A stretch of DNA of 64,000 nucleotides from Lacisediminihabitans changchengi (GTDB lineage Bacteria > Actinomycetota > Actinomycetes > Actinomycetales > Microbacteriaceae). The stretch is from assembly GCF_016634425.1 (NCBI RefSeq), contig NZ_JAEPES010000005.1, forward strand, positions 62,001-126,000, written 5' to 3'. Both the position numbers and the translations under genes were made by a program. Within the stretch, counting starts at the first letter, position 1; every line of letters starts with the position of its first letter. Under the pieces are notes generated by a model, which was not told the DNA's origin, ran no database searches, and worked only from the letters and a program-made list of their open reading frames with translations. Positions 28,398 through 37,270 of this stretch are shown here, piece by piece.

Positions 28398-29555
28398 ATG
28401 AGTGTGTGGGATGGCTTGACGGGCCAAGCGGAGGCGATTGAGGTCTTCCGCGCTGCGGCCGCCGACTCCACTCTCGTCGACTCGCCGATCGCCGCCTCGG
28501 CGATGACGCACTCCTGGCTGATCACCGGCCCGCCCGGTTCCGGTAGATCGAACCTGGCATACGCCTTCGCGACCGCACTGCTGAGCGATGGCACCCTGGC
28601 GGGGGATGAAGTCACGCGGCGTCAGGTGGCGGCACGCACGCATCCCGATCTGGGCGTCCTGTCGACCGAGGGAGTGATCATCAAGATCGACGAGGTCAAG
28701 AAGATCGTCGCGTCGTCACAGTTTTCACCGTCGGTCAGCCGCTATCGCGTCATGATCATCGAAGACGCCGACCGCATGGTCGAGCGCACCTCCAACGTTC
28801 TGCTCAAGGCGCTCGAGGAGCCACCGCCCCGCACCGTCTGGATTCTCTGCGCGCCGAGCGAGGCCGACCTGTTGCCCACCATCCGTTCGCGGGTGCGCAC
28901 CGTGCGGCTGCGGGTTCCGGATGTGGCGGCCGTCGCCGACCTGATCTCCCGTCGCGACGGGGTGAGCCTCGACATCGCCACCCGCGCCGCCCGCGAGGCG
29001 CAGAGCCACATCGGAATGGCGCACCGCCTCGCCACCAACGAAGAGGCCAGGCGCCGACGCGAGCAGACGCTCGAGACGGCCCTCGGCATCCGTTCCGTCT
29101 CCGACGCGGTCATCGCGGCCGGCACCCTGCTGGCCGTTGCCGGCGACGATGCCAAGGCGATCACCGAAGAGCGGGATGCCGAGGAGCGCGAGAGCGCACT
29201 GCGGTCGCTCGGCATCGAGCCGGGTGGCACCATCCCGCCAGCGCTCCGAGCTCAGTTGCGCACCCTCGAAGAAGACCAGAAGCGACGTGCCACTCGCAGC
29301 CTGCGCGACGGCATCGATCGCATCATGGTCGATCTGCTCTCGCTCTACCGCGACATCCTGCTGCTGCAGCTGGGCGCACCGAGCGAGCCGATCAATCTGG
29401 CGATCATGCCGAAACTCGTCGCCGTCAGCGAACGGACGACTCCGTCGGCTACTCTCGCCACGATGGATGCGATCGCCACCGCGCGAAAGCGTATCGAGGG
29501 CAACGTTTCGCCGGCGCTCGCACTCGAAGCGATGCTGATCTCGGTCGCCAAATAA
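28398..29555 (+). CDS. holB: DNA polymerase III subunit delta'
   Basis: 385 residues. AAA+ clamp-loader fold: the P-loop reads GPPGSGRSNLAYAFATALL with Arg where active ATPases have Lys, consistent with the non-ATP-binding delta' subunit. KIDEVKKIVASSQFSPSVSR and LLKALEEPPPRTVWIL are the conserved sensor/interaction blocks of HolB. The C-terminal collar domain follows. It acts as a stator in the replicative clamp loader. It is in the tmk-holB order, 336 bases after tmk. Confidence 0.93.
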   Translation: MSVWDGLTGQAEAIEVFRAAAADSTLVDSPIAASAMTHSWLITGPPGSGRSNLAYAFATALLSDGTLAGDEVTRRQVAARTHPDLGVLSTEGVIIKIDEVKKIVASSQFSPSVSRYRVMIIEDADRMVERTSNVLLKALEEPPPRTVWILCAPSEADLLPTIRSRVRTVRLRVPDVAAVADLISRRDGVSLDIATRAAREAQSHIGMAHRLATNEEARRRREQTLETALGIRSVSDAVIAAGTLLAVAGDDAKAITEERDAEERESALRSLGIEPGGTIPPALRAQLRTLEEDQKRRATRSLRDGIDRIMVDLLSLYRDILLLQLGAPSEPINLAIMPKLVAVSERTTPSATLATMDAIATARKRIEGNVSPALALEAMLISVAK

Positions 29556-29578
29556 CCACCCATCACTCAGGAACATCG

Positions 29579-31120
29579 TTGACACCTCACCGCTCCGCCC
29601 GTATCGCTATCGTCGCCGCGGTGCTCGCGCTCGTCGTGCCACTCTCGGGGTGCGTGAGCGCGTTCGTGCCGAAACCGGCGAGCAGCACCTCCACCCCCAC
29701 GGGGGAGAAGGTCGCGGCCGACCTCGAGCCGTTCTACGGCCAGAAACTGACGTGGAAGAGCTGCGCCGGCGGCGACTTCCAGTGCACGACCGCGTCGGCC
29801 CCGCTTGATTGGTCCGACCCCGGCAGGGCGAAGATCTCGCTTGCCTTGATTCGCAAGCCGGCCACCGGGACCCGCCTCGGGTCGCTTCTGGTCAATCCTG
29901 GCGGGCCGGGGGCGTCCGGCTACGACTTCGTCAAAGACAGCGTGACCTATGCGGTCGACTCGAAACTGCAGTCGAGCTACGACATCGTCGGCTTCGACCC
30001 TCGCGGGGTGAACAAGTCGTCAGCGGTCTCCTGCTACGACGATCCCTCGCAGCTCGACGCGTATCTGTTCTCGATCCCGTCCGCACCGATTTATTCGGAT
30101 GCCTGGATCGCCGAGAACGAGGCTTCCAACGCGGCGTTCGGTCAGGCCTGCCTGAAGTACACCGGCCTACTGCTCGGCTACGTCGACACCAACAGCGCGG
30201 CCCGCGACCTCGATCTGCTTCGTGCTGCTCTCGGTGATAAGAAGCTCAACTACCTCGGCTATTCGTATGGCACGTTGCTCGGCGCGATGTTCGCCGAGCT
30301 GTATCCGAAGAAGACCGGCCACCTCGTTCTCGACGGTGCGCTCGACCCCGCAACGAGCGACTTCGATGTGACCAAGGTGCAGGCGGAGGGGTTCGAAAGC
30401 GCTCTGAAGGCGTATCTGAAGAACTGCCTCACCGGTAAGGACTGCCCGTTCTCTGGCAGCGTCACCTCGTCGATGAGCCGCATCCGCGAGCTCCTGAACA
30501 GTTTGGATGCGAGTCCGATTCGATCGAGCGACGGCCGGGAGCTCGGGAGCTCGGCAATGTTCACCGCCATCATCCTGCCGCTGTACAGCAGGTCGAGTTG
30601 GAAGTACCTCGATACGCTGTTCTCGAGCGTGGAGAAAGGCGACGCCGACTTCGCCTTCCAGCTCGCCGACAGCTACTACGAGCGCAAGGCCAACGGCACC
30701 TACAGCGACAACTCGACCGAGGCCTTCATCGCCATCAACTGCCTGGATTACAAATCCACCAGCACGGATGCCACCATGCGCGCCGAGGCGGCCGAACTGT
30801 CGAAGGTGGCGCCCACGCTCGGCCCGCAGATGTCGTACGGCGGCACCTCGTGTGCCGCGTGGCCGTACAAATCCACCCGAGAGCGCGGACCGATCGCCGC
30901 GGCAGGCTCGGCCCCGATCATCGTCGTCGGCACGACGAACGACCCGGCCACGCCGTACGTCTGGGCGCAGAACCTTGCCAAGGAGCTGCAGAACGGCCAC
31001 CTGGTCACCTATAAGGGTGAGGGCCATACCGCGTACAACAAGTCGAACTCGTGTGTGAACGATGCGGTCGACGACTTCTTCATCCACAACACGGTGCCCA
31101 CGAAGGATCCGCGCTGTTGA
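29579..31120 (+). CDS. Secreted tripeptidyl-aminopeptidase-like alpha/beta hydrolase (lipoprotein)
   Basis: 513 residues from the TTG at 29579. Signal peptide with lipobox VPLSGC near residue 25. Alpha/beta-hydrolase fold: oxyanion strand LLVNPGGPGASGYDF, nucleophile Ser in YLGYSYGTLLGAMFAELYP, acid Asp in VGTTNDPATPY and His in GEGHTAY in the TAP-like C-terminal domain. The pattern matches SlpD/E-type tripeptidyl aminopeptidases that degrade exported proteins or peptides. It follows holB at 23 bases, a frequent neighbour in Actinobacteria, and is followed by a TetR regulator. Confidence 0.92.
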   Translation: MTPHRSARIAIVAAVLALVVPLSGCVSAFVPKPASSTSTPTGEKVAADLEPFYGQKLTWKSCAGGDFQCTTASAPLDWSDPGRAKISLALIRKPATGTRLGSLLVNPGGPGASGYDFVKDSVTYAVDSKLQSSYDIVGFDPRGVNKSSAVSCYDDPSQLDAYLFSIPSAPIYSDAWIAENEASNAAFGQACLKYTGLLLGYVDTNSAARDLDLLRAALGDKKLNYLGYSYGTLLGAMFAELYPKKTGHLVLDGALDPATSDFDVTKVQAEGFESALKAYLKNCLTGKDCPFSGSVTSSMSRIRELLNSLDASPIRSSDGRELGSSAMFTAIILPLYSRSSWKYLDTLFSSVEKGDADFAFQLADSYYERKANGTYSDNSTEAFIAINCLDYKSTSTDATMRAEAAELSKVAPTLGPQMSYGGTSCAAWPYKSTRERGPIAAAGSAPIIVVGTTNDPATPYVWAQNLAKELQNGHLVTYKGEGHTAYNKSNSCVNDAVDDFFIHNTVPTKDPRC

Positions 31121-31130
31121 CGCTAGCGTT

Positions 31131-31153
31131 GTGCAAATTTGCACTGAGTGCAA
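31131..31153. promoter_or_regulatory. Overlapping palindromic operators upstream of tetR gene
   Basis: GTGCAAATTTGCAC (31131-31144) is a perfect palindrome, and TTGCACTGAGTGCAA (31139-31153) is a second 7+1+7 palindrome that shares the half-site TTGCAC. They end 10 bases before the ATG of the TetR gene and so would block its transcription or initiation. Autoregulation by this TetR protein is the simplest reading. Confidence 0.7.
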
Positions 31154-31163
31154 GAATATAACC

Positions 31164-31811
31164 ATGACTGTGGATGCCCCCAATCGAGGTCTGCGCGAGC
31201 GGAAGCGGATCGCCACGCGGCGTGCGATCGAGCGTTCAGCCCTTGCTCTGGTGGCCGAGCGCGGCCTCGACAAGGTGACGGTCGACGAGATCAGCAGCCG
31301 CGCCGACGTCTCGCCGCGCACCTTCTTCAACTACTTCGCCTCGAAGGAGAGTGCGCTGGTGGGCGACGCCCCCGAGATTCTCGACGAAGAGGCGGTGGAG
31401 GAGTACATCACCGCCGGACCGGGCGAAAGCGCGTTGCGCGGCCTCGGCCCTCTGATCGCCAGGGCCACCGAATCTGACACCGGCGAGATCGCGACGCAGC
31501 AGTTGCGGCGCACCCTGCTCAAGCAATATCCCGAACTCTTCGCGCAGCGCATGTTCGCGATGAAGGCGTTCGAGGAGCACCTGGTCACCGTGGTGGAGGC
31601 GCGACTGCGTCGCGACGAGCCCGAGTTGGCGAAGGATGACGCGGCGCTGACGAGCAAGGCTCGGTTGATCACTCTGGTGGTATTCGCCGTGGTGCGGCAC
31701 GCGTGGACGAGCTGGAACGACAGCGACAACCCACGTCTGTTCGGCAAGCGATTGATCGACTCGTTCCACCAGCTCGATGAGGTGATGGCGGTCGGGACTC
31801 CCGCCGTCTAA
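31164..31811 (+). CDS. TetR family transcriptional regulator
   Basis: 215 residues from the ATG at 31164; the longer frame to 31062 lies in the preceding gene and the operators. Helix-turn-helix: ALALVAERGLDKVTVDEISS followed by RADVSPRTFFNYFASKE, with the FFNYF pattern frequent in TetR regulators of efflux pumps. The C-terminal part (MyTetR type) ends with FHQLDEVMA. No effector is known. No transporter is directly adjacent, so it may regulate only itself and a remote gene, or the upstream peptidase is independent. Confidence 0.9.
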   Translation: MTVDAPNRGLRERKRIATRRAIERSALALVAERGLDKVTVDEISSRADVSPRTFFNYFASKESALVGDAPEILDEEAVEEYITAGPGESALRGLGPLIARATESDTGEIATQQLRRTLLKQYPELFAQRMFAMKAFEEHLVTVVEARLRRDEPELAKDDAALTSKARLITLVVFAVVRHAWTSWNDSDNPRLFGKRLIDSFHQLDEVMAVGTPAV

Positions 31812-31852
31812 AGCAGGGGCGTCTCAAGCGGCCCGGCTGACCGAGCAGTAAC

Positions 31853-32764
31853 TCAGATCGTCGGTGCGGTCGACAGGCCCACGAGCTGGCGATGGATGTC
31901 GCGCAGCCGGGGCACTGCAACACCGTGACGGTCTGCCGCCGCGATGATGGCCCCAGTCAGATAGTCGTACTCGAGCGCGCGGCCGTGGCGTCGGTCGAGG
32001 AGCATCGAGGTGGTGGCCAGGGGCGGCAGCGTGTCGATGTGGTCGAGCATGGCCGCGCGATGACTGGCGTCGAATGCCACGCCCGAGGCCCGAGCAACCG
32101 CGGCGCCCTCGTCGAGGAGCGCGTAGAGCGTGGGTCGCACGGCCGGGTCGTGGGCGATCTCCATTGCGCGGTCGTGCAGAGCGGTCAACGGGTTCAATGC
32201 CGCATTGAGAATGAGCTTGTTCCACGACTCGGTGTCGAAGGCGTCGGTGTAGCGAGCGGCGACGCGATCGCCGAGAAGTGCGCCGAAGTCACGCGCGTTG
32301 CGGTTATCCGGCAGAGCGATCGTGCCGTCACCGTGGCGCACTACCAGATCGCCGCCCGACTTCTCAGCGGCGAGGTACACGATGCCGGGGACCACCCGAG
32401 AGGCATCGACCCACTCCGCGACCCGGGCGGCGTGGTCGATGCCGTTCTGCAGCAGCACCAGTCGGGTTCGCTGCCCGATCAGGCGGGTGAGCCAGTCGCC
32501 GAGGGACGCGGTGTGGTGTGCCTTGGTCGCGATGACCACCCAGTCGACGGGGGAGAGGTCGTTCGCACTGGTGGCGACCGCGGCATCCACTTTCCGGCGT
32601 TCGCCGTTCCATTCGACTGCCATGGGTCTGGGGTTTCGGCGACGGCACAGTGTGACGTCGGCGGATGAGCTGATCGCGTCGGCGACGGACGTGCCGATGG
32701 CACCGGCCCCGACGATGGCAATCGTCGGCCGAGCGTCAGGTTCTGAAGAAATCACCTGATCCAT
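31853..32764 (-). CDS. 2-dehydropantoate 2-reductase-type oxidoreductase
   Basis: 303 residues with N-terminal Rossmann fold TIAIVGAGAIGTSVADAIS and the C-terminal ApbA domain with WNKLILNAALNPLTALHDR, where Lys and Asn are the family catalytic residues. PanE reduces ketopantoate in pantothenate synthesis, but many members act on other 2-oxo acids. The gene lies on the minus strand downstream of the GntR regulator gene (53 bases), so it may be cotranscribed with that regulator and belong to the catabolic cluster instead of coenzyme A synthesis. Confidence 0.85.
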   Translation of the reverse strand: MDQVISSEPDARPTIAIVGAGAIGTSVADAISSSADVTLCRRRNPRPMAVEWNGERRKVDAAVATSANDLSPVDWVVIATKAHHTASLGDWLTRLIGQRTRLVLLQNGIDHAARVAEWVDASRVVPGIVYLAAEKSGGDLVVRHGDGTIALPDNRNARDFGALLGDRVAARYTDAFDTESWNKLILNAALNPLTALHDRAMEIAHDPAVRPTLYALLDEGAAVARASGVAFDASHRAAMLDHIDTLPPLATTSMLLDRRHGRALEYDYLTGAIIAAADRHGVAVPRLRDIHRQLVGLSTAPTI

Positions 32765-32816
32765 TGTCGGTCACAAACGCTGTGTGGATGACCGGGGCCC
32801 GCGCCAGGATCGAGAG

Positions 32817-33548
32817 TTAGGACACTCTGTTTGCGGGCTTGCCCTGGTCTGCAGTGGCGGCGAAGTGCGAGTCCTCGGCTCCGAAGATGGATGCCGCGGC
32901 AGAATCGATGTGCGCGACGCACAGTTGCTCGGCTCGAGTGGCATCCCGGTCGGCTATTGCCTCGACGATGGCCTCGATCTCTGCGAATGACGTCGCAGCC
33001 CGTCCCGGGATCGACAGCGAGGTTGCGCGAACGAGCGTTGCGCGGCGCCGTGTGCCCTCCCACAGCCGCCGCAACTCCTCGTTGCGTGCTCCCACGAACA
33101 GGATGTCGTAGAACACGGTCTTCTGGGTCAGCATCGCGGCGGGGTCATCGACCATCGGTCTCATCGCCTCCGCGGCGCGACGGAGTTCGTCGATCTGGTC
33201 GGCGCTGGCGTAGGCAGTGAAGAGTCGGACCGCGAGGCCCTCGAGCACGGCTCGTACCTCGTAGATCTGGCGAGCGTCATCCCGGGTCAACGTCGCGACG
33301 AAGGTCCCCCGCCCCGGTTCGGACACGACGATTCCCTCGCTTTCGAGCTGTCGGAACGCCTCTCGAACGGTTGCGCGGCTGGTGGATGTCGCGGCACACA
33401 CCTCGCGCTCGACTAGAAGGCTGCCCGGGCGCAGCGAGAACGACGTGATCGCGTCGCGAAGATAACTGGCCACCTGATCGCGAATAAGTGCCGGCGCGCG
33501 CTCGATCGCTGCCGGCGATACGTTCTCAAAGGTGGTCACCCGCGTCAT
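32817..33548 (-). CDS. GntR family regulator, FCD (FadR) type
   Basis: 243 residues from the ATG at 33548. N-terminal winged helix SLRPGSLLVEREVCAATSTS followed by RATVREAFRQLESEGIV, then the all-helical FCD ligand-binding domain starting at RQIYEVRAVLEGLA and containing three probable metal-binding His/Asp sites (for example LCVAHIDSAA). FCD regulators usually respond to carboxylic acids and derepress an adjacent catabolic operon. It is divergent from the flavin-reductase operon with a consensus operator (TTGTCAGACAA) in the 68-base gap. Confidence 0.93.
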   Translation of the reverse strand: MTRVTTFENVSPAAIERAPALIRDQVASYLRDAITSFSLRPGSLLVEREVCAATSTSRATVREAFRQLESEGIVVSEPGRGTFVATLTRDDARQIYEVRAVLEGLAVRLFTAYASADQIDELRRAAEAMRPMVDDPAAMLTQKTVFYDILFVGARNEELRRLWEGTRRRATLVRATSLSIPGRAATSFAEIEAIVEAIADRDATRAEQLCVAHIDSAAASIFGAEDSHFAATADQGKPANRVS

Positions 33549-33565
33549 ACTACCCGGCCGTTGAC

Positions 33566-33576
33566 TTGTCAGACAA
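33566..33576. promoter_or_regulatory. GntR/FCD operator TTGTCAGACAA
   Basis: The 11-base palindrome TTGTC-A-GACAA matches the GntR/FadR consensus TNGTNNNACNA. It lies in the gap between the GntR gene and the flavin reductase operon, 18 bases before the regulator start and 41 bases before the operon start. A second half-site (AGACAACGG) occurs at about 33593. It probably mediates autoregulation and control of the catabolic operon. Confidence 0.75.
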
Positions 33577-33616
33577 CAGCCCATACCCTGACAGACAACG
33601 GACAGAGAGGTTTGCA

Positions 33617-34591
33617 GTGAAGGACTTCAACAGCACGCAGCCTGAACTGGATGTCGCGCTCTACCGTCAGGCGCTCGGCTCGTTTCTCACCGGTGTCACC
33701 GTGGTTACCACGGTCGATCAGGAGGGGCGGGATCGCGGTCTGACCGCAAATTCCTTCACCTCGGTTTCGCTCAATCCGCCGCTGGTCTTGTTCTGCGTCG
33801 ACAAGCGGGCCGGCAGCTACGGGTGCTTCCGCCCCGAGGTCGGCTATGTCGTGCACATCCTAGGCTCGGAGCAACAGGAGATCGCAAAGACGTTCGCCTC
33901 CCGTTCCGGCGACAAGTTCGACGGGCTGGAGGTCTCGCGCTCGACAACCGGTGCGCCGGTGCTCAGCGATGCCCACGCCACGCTCGACTGCTCGGTGGAT
34001 TCCGTCGTCGATGCGGGCGACCACGCCGTGATAATCGGTCGCGTGAACGCGTTCCATGTCGAGGAGAAGCGCCCGCTCGGGTATTACCAGGGCAAGATGC
34101 AGTCGTTCAATGCCGAGGAGGAACTCGCCGCGTTCGCGAATGCGACCGGCGCGGCGTTGACCGTGTTGTGGGTCGTGGAGACGCGGGACGGAGAGATGAT
34201 TCTTGCCCGGCGAGGTGATTCGTTCTCCCTGCCGAAATCGACCTTGCCCACGAGCCGTCTCCATGCTGCTGCGCTGTCGCAAGCCGCGTCCGAGGCGATA
34301 GGGGTCCCCGTGGCGATCGACTTCCTCTACTCCATCTACGGCACCGACGGGGACTCGTTGACCCTGGCGTACCGCGGGCGAGTGGACCCGACGGGCGAAA
34401 GCTCCCTCGTGCTCCGAGACGATCTGACCAGCGAAGACGCGGAGCGGGCAGCCACGCTGATCAGCGATCCAGGTCAGAGCGCAGTGCTCCAGCGGTACGT
34501 CGACGAGCGCGGAGACGCGAACTTCGGAATCTACGCGGGCTCGATCGATGTGGGATCGGTCGCGACAATTCATGCCGTTTCGGCATTGTGA
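33617..34591 (+). CDS. Flavin reductase with C-terminal degenerate NUDIX-like domain
   Basis: 324 residues from the GTG at 33617, preceded by GAGAGG. Residues 1-165 are a short-chain flavin reductase domain (YRQALGSFLTGVTVVTTVDQ, LTANSFTSVSLNPPLVLFC, PLGYYQGKM). Residues about 175-270 look like a NUDIX fold (VLWVVETRDGEMILARR then LPKSTLPTSRLHAAALSQAA) but the catalytic Glu residues of the NUDIX box are missing. The enzyme would supply reduced FMN or FAD to the LLM monooxygenase encoded two genes later. The tail may be a regulatory sensor. First gene of the operon. Confidence 0.88.
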   Translation: MKDFNSTQPELDVALYRQALGSFLTGVTVVTTVDQEGRDRGLTANSFTSVSLNPPLVLFCVDKRAGSYGCFRPEVGYVVHILGSEQQEIAKTFASRSGDKFDGLEVSRSTTGAPVLSDAHATLDCSVDSVVDAGDHAVIIGRVNAFHVEEKRPLGYYQGKMQSFNAEEELAAFANATGAALTVLWVVETRDGEMILARRGDSFSLPKSTLPTSRLHAAALSQAASEAIGVPVAIDFLYSIYGTDGDSLTLAYRGRVDPTGESSLVLRDDLTSEDAERAATLISDPGQSAVLQRYVDERGDANFGIYAGSIDVGSVATIHAVSAL

Positions 34592-34629
34592 TCGACGGCA
34601 ATCATCCGCCAGAAACGAAGGAACGCCCA

Positions 34630-36216
34630 GTGATCCGACCACTACCCGAGAGCACACCGGCAGCGGCGATCGCCGTGACCCGAGGAATGGCCGCGGACGG
34701 CCTAGGCCTGTTCATCGATGGTGAGGAGCGACCGGGAGCGGAGAGACGGCGGTTCTCCCGCATCGACCCGTATTCCGGTGAGAGCTGGTACGACGTGGCG
34801 GACGCCAGCGCAGACGATGTCGACGCCGCGGTTGCCTCCGCTCATCGGGCTCAGGCCTCGGTGTGGGGCTCGATGAGCGCATACGAGAGATCTCTGATTC
34901 TGCTCAGGATCGCGGATGCCGTCGAAAAAGACGCCGACGTCTTCGGACTGCTCGACACCCTCGATAACGGCAAGCTGTTCAGGGAGACGCGTTCTCAAGC
35001 GGTCGGGGTGGCCCATTCCCTGCGCTACGCGGCCGGCGGCGCGGAGAAGGTCGAGGGTGTCACCGCTCCGGCCTCGGACAACCAGACGCTGGCGATGTCC
35101 ATTCGCGTGCCATACGGCGTCATCGGGATGATCGTGCCCTGGAACTCCCCCCTTCCGCTGCTGATCGACGGAGCGGCTCCGGCCCTGGCCGCCGGCAACA
35201 CGGTGGTGGTGAAGACGTCGGAGGATGCGCCGGCGAGCATCCTCCGATTCGCGCATCTCGCGCTGGCCAATGGCCTGCCGCCCGGTGTGCTCAACGTGGT
35301 ATCCGGCACCGGCCCCCAGGCCGGCGAAGCTCTTGTGCGGCACCCCGGCATCTCGAAGATCGTCTTCACCGGAGGGAGCGCCGTGGGCCGCCGAGTGGCG
35401 AGCGCCGCGGCCGATCGACTGATCCCGGTTCTGTTGGAGCTGGGGGGCAAGTCCGCCCAGATCGTGATGCCCGATGCGGACATCAACCGCGTGATTCCGG
35501 GGCTGGTGTCTGGGGTCTTCGCCGCGGCGGGTCAGAGCTGCGTGGCCGGCGGCCGTGCCCTCGTGCAGCGGAGCATCTACGCCGAGGTGGTCGAGCGGAT
35601 GTCCGAGGCAGCAGAAAGCCTCATGCTCGGCGACCCGATGATGGTCGAGACGCAAATGGGCCCCCTCGGGTCGCGTCGCCAGACGGAGAGTGCACTGCGG
35701 CATGTGCACTCGGCGCTCGACGGCGGCGCACGCCTGGTTTCGGGCGGACAAACCCGCAGCACCGGCCTCGGGCAGGGGCAGTTCTTCACCCCCGCGGTGT
35801 TCGCGGACGTCGATCCGGCTAACACCCTCTTTCAGGAGGAAGTGTTCGGACCGGTTCTAGGGCTGACTCCCTTCGACACCCTCGATGAGGCCATCGCTCT
35901 CGCGAATGACTCTCGGTACGGCCTCGCCTCCGGGATCTGGACCACCGACATCGACACCGCGCTCCGCGCCGCCACGCGGATCGATGCCGGGACCGTCTGG
36001 GTCAACACCTACCGGGCTCCGGAAATGACGCTGTCGGCTGGTGGCACCAAGGAAAGCGGCTACGGGCGCATAGGCGGTTCGCGCCAGCTCTACGAATTCA
36101 CCCGCGAGAAGTCGGTCATCGTCAATTTCTCCGGCGTTGGCAACGATCCCTTCGTCATGGGTGGCGGAGCGACCGCTACGAACGCCCCGGCGACCAGCAC
36201 GATCGTGGAGGGCTGA
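34630..36216 (+). CDS. Aldehyde dehydrogenase
   Basis: 528 residues from the GTG at 34630, preceded by AAGGAA; an alternative GTG at 34588 overlaps the previous stop and would add 14 residues. Conserved motifs: MIVPWNSPLPLLIDGAAPAL with the catalytic Asn, TGGSAVGRRVASAAA for the nucleotide, the Glu in LLELGGKSAQIV and the nucleophile Cys in AAAGQSCVAGGRAL. It oxidises an aldehyde to an acid with NAD(P)+. Within the operon it should act on the product of the monooxygenase or of an amine cleavage step. Substrate unknown. Confidence 0.93.
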   Translation: MIRPLPESTPAAAIAVTRGMAADGLGLFIDGEERPGAERRRFSRIDPYSGESWYDVADASADDVDAAVASAHRAQASVWGSMSAYERSLILLRIADAVEKDADVFGLLDTLDNGKLFRETRSQAVGVAHSLRYAAGGAEKVEGVTAPASDNQTLAMSIRVPYGVIGMIVPWNSPLPLLIDGAAPALAAGNTVVVKTSEDAPASILRFAHLALANGLPPGVLNVVSGTGPQAGEALVRHPGISKIVFTGGSAVGRRVASAAADRLIPVLLELGGKSAQIVMPDADINRVIPGLVSGVFAAAGQSCVAGGRALVQRSIYAEVVERMSEAAESLMLGDPMMVETQMGPLGSRRQTESALRHVHSALDGGARLVSGGQTRSTGLGQGQFFTPAVFADVDPANTLFQEEVFGPVLGLTPFDTLDEAIALANDSRYGLASGIWTTDIDTALRAATRIDAGTVWVNTYRAPEMTLSAGGTKESGYGRIGGSRQLYEFTREKSVIVNFSGVGNDPFVMGGGATATNAPATSTIVEG

Positions 36217-36217
36217 G

Positions 36218-37270
36218 ATGAAATTCGGACTGATGGTGGATCTGGGCCGTACCTCGCCTGACATCTCGACCGAAGAAAACCTTGCCCAGGTGACCGAACT
36301 GGTCAGGGTCGCCGATGCTGGCGGTTTCGACATCGTCTTCACGGGGGAGCATCACGGGCACGAGATGACGATCGCCCCCGCTCCGTTCGTGCTTCTCACC
36401 TACTGGTCGCAGCTCACCACTGCGGTCAGGCTGGGTACTGCGGTGCTCTGTGCGCCGTACTGGCACCCCATCCGTCTGGCGGGCGAGGCCGCACTCTTCG
36501 ATCTCATCTCCGGTGGTCGACTCGAACTGGGTATCGGGCGAGGTGCTTATCCCTACGAGTTCGAACGGATGGCCGGTGGCATCGCACCGGAGGTCGCGCG
36601 AGAGCAGCTGGCAGAACTGCTGCCTGCTGTACGCGGACTCTGGCGCGGTAACTACGAACACGACGGCTCGCTGTGGAAGTTTCCTAGCACGACCAGCACG
36701 CCGCGCCCGCTGAACCCAGACGGTCCGCCGCTCTGGGTCTCGGCCCGGCATCCCGACGTGTTCGAGATGGCGATCCGCAACCACGCCAACCTCATGGTGG
36801 CGCCGCTGTCGAAGGGTTTCGAGGAGGTCGAGTCGCTGATGGACAGGCGGCGCGACGCGATAGCGAAGGTCGACAACGGCTTCGCGCCTCAGATCATGGT
36901 GCTGCGTGACACCTACGTCGGAGCCGACGACGCCGATCCGCTGGTGCCGGTCGAGTATCTCCGACGGGGTGAGGGGTACTTCTCCAACCTGTTCCGCACA
37001 GACGGCGATGTCGACAATGGCTGGGTGTCGTGGGTGGATCCCGATGCGGCAGACGCCGATGATGACTACCAGCCCGAAAACGTCCTCAAGAATCTCGCGT
37101 TCGGCAGTGCCGCGCAGGTGCGAGACGAACTGAGGCGCTACGACGCGGCCGGAACGGATGTCTACCTCTACAACGCCACGTGGGGCCTGCCGTTCGACCT
37201 CGAGGTCGAATCGCTACGGCGCTTCTGCGCCGACGTGATCCCCGCCTTTTCGGGGTCGGCCGGCTCATGA
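36218..37270 (+). CDS. LLM-class flavin-dependent monooxygenase
   Basis: 350 residues from the ATG at 36218, starting MKFGLMVDLGRTSPD with a bacterial-luciferase-like TIM barrel. Conserved pieces are FDIVFTGEHHGHEM, VRLGTAVLCAPYWHPIRLAG and FDLISGGRLELGIGRGAYPYE. It uses reduced flavin and oxygen to hydroxylate or cleave a substrate and must be fed by a reductase, which is the first gene of the operon. Two codons after the aldehyde dehydrogenase stop, and overlapped by 4 bases with the next hydrolase gene. The chemistry resembles RutA only at fold level. Confidence 0.93.
   Translation: MKFGLMVDLGRTSPDISTEENLAQVTELVRVADAGGFDIVFTGEHHGHEMTIAPAPFVLLTYWSQLTTAVRLGTAVLCAPYWHPIRLAGEAALFDLISGGRLELGIGRGAYPYEFERMAGGIAPEVAREQLAELLPAVRGLWRGNYEHDGSLWKFPSTTSTPRPLNPDGPPLWVSARHPDVFEMAIRNHANLMVAPLSKGFEEVESLMDRRRDAIAKVDNGFAPQIMVLRDTYVGADDADPLVPVEYLRRGEGYFSNLFRTDGDVDNGWVSWVDPDAADADDDYQPENVLKNLAFGSAAQVRDELRRYDAAGTDVYLYNATWGLPFDLEVESLRRFCADVIPAFSGSAGS

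Noticed and set aside
28398..29555. P-loop Lys to Arg change in HolB as a lesion
   Set aside because: The delta' subunit does not bind ATP in other bacteria, so the change is expected.
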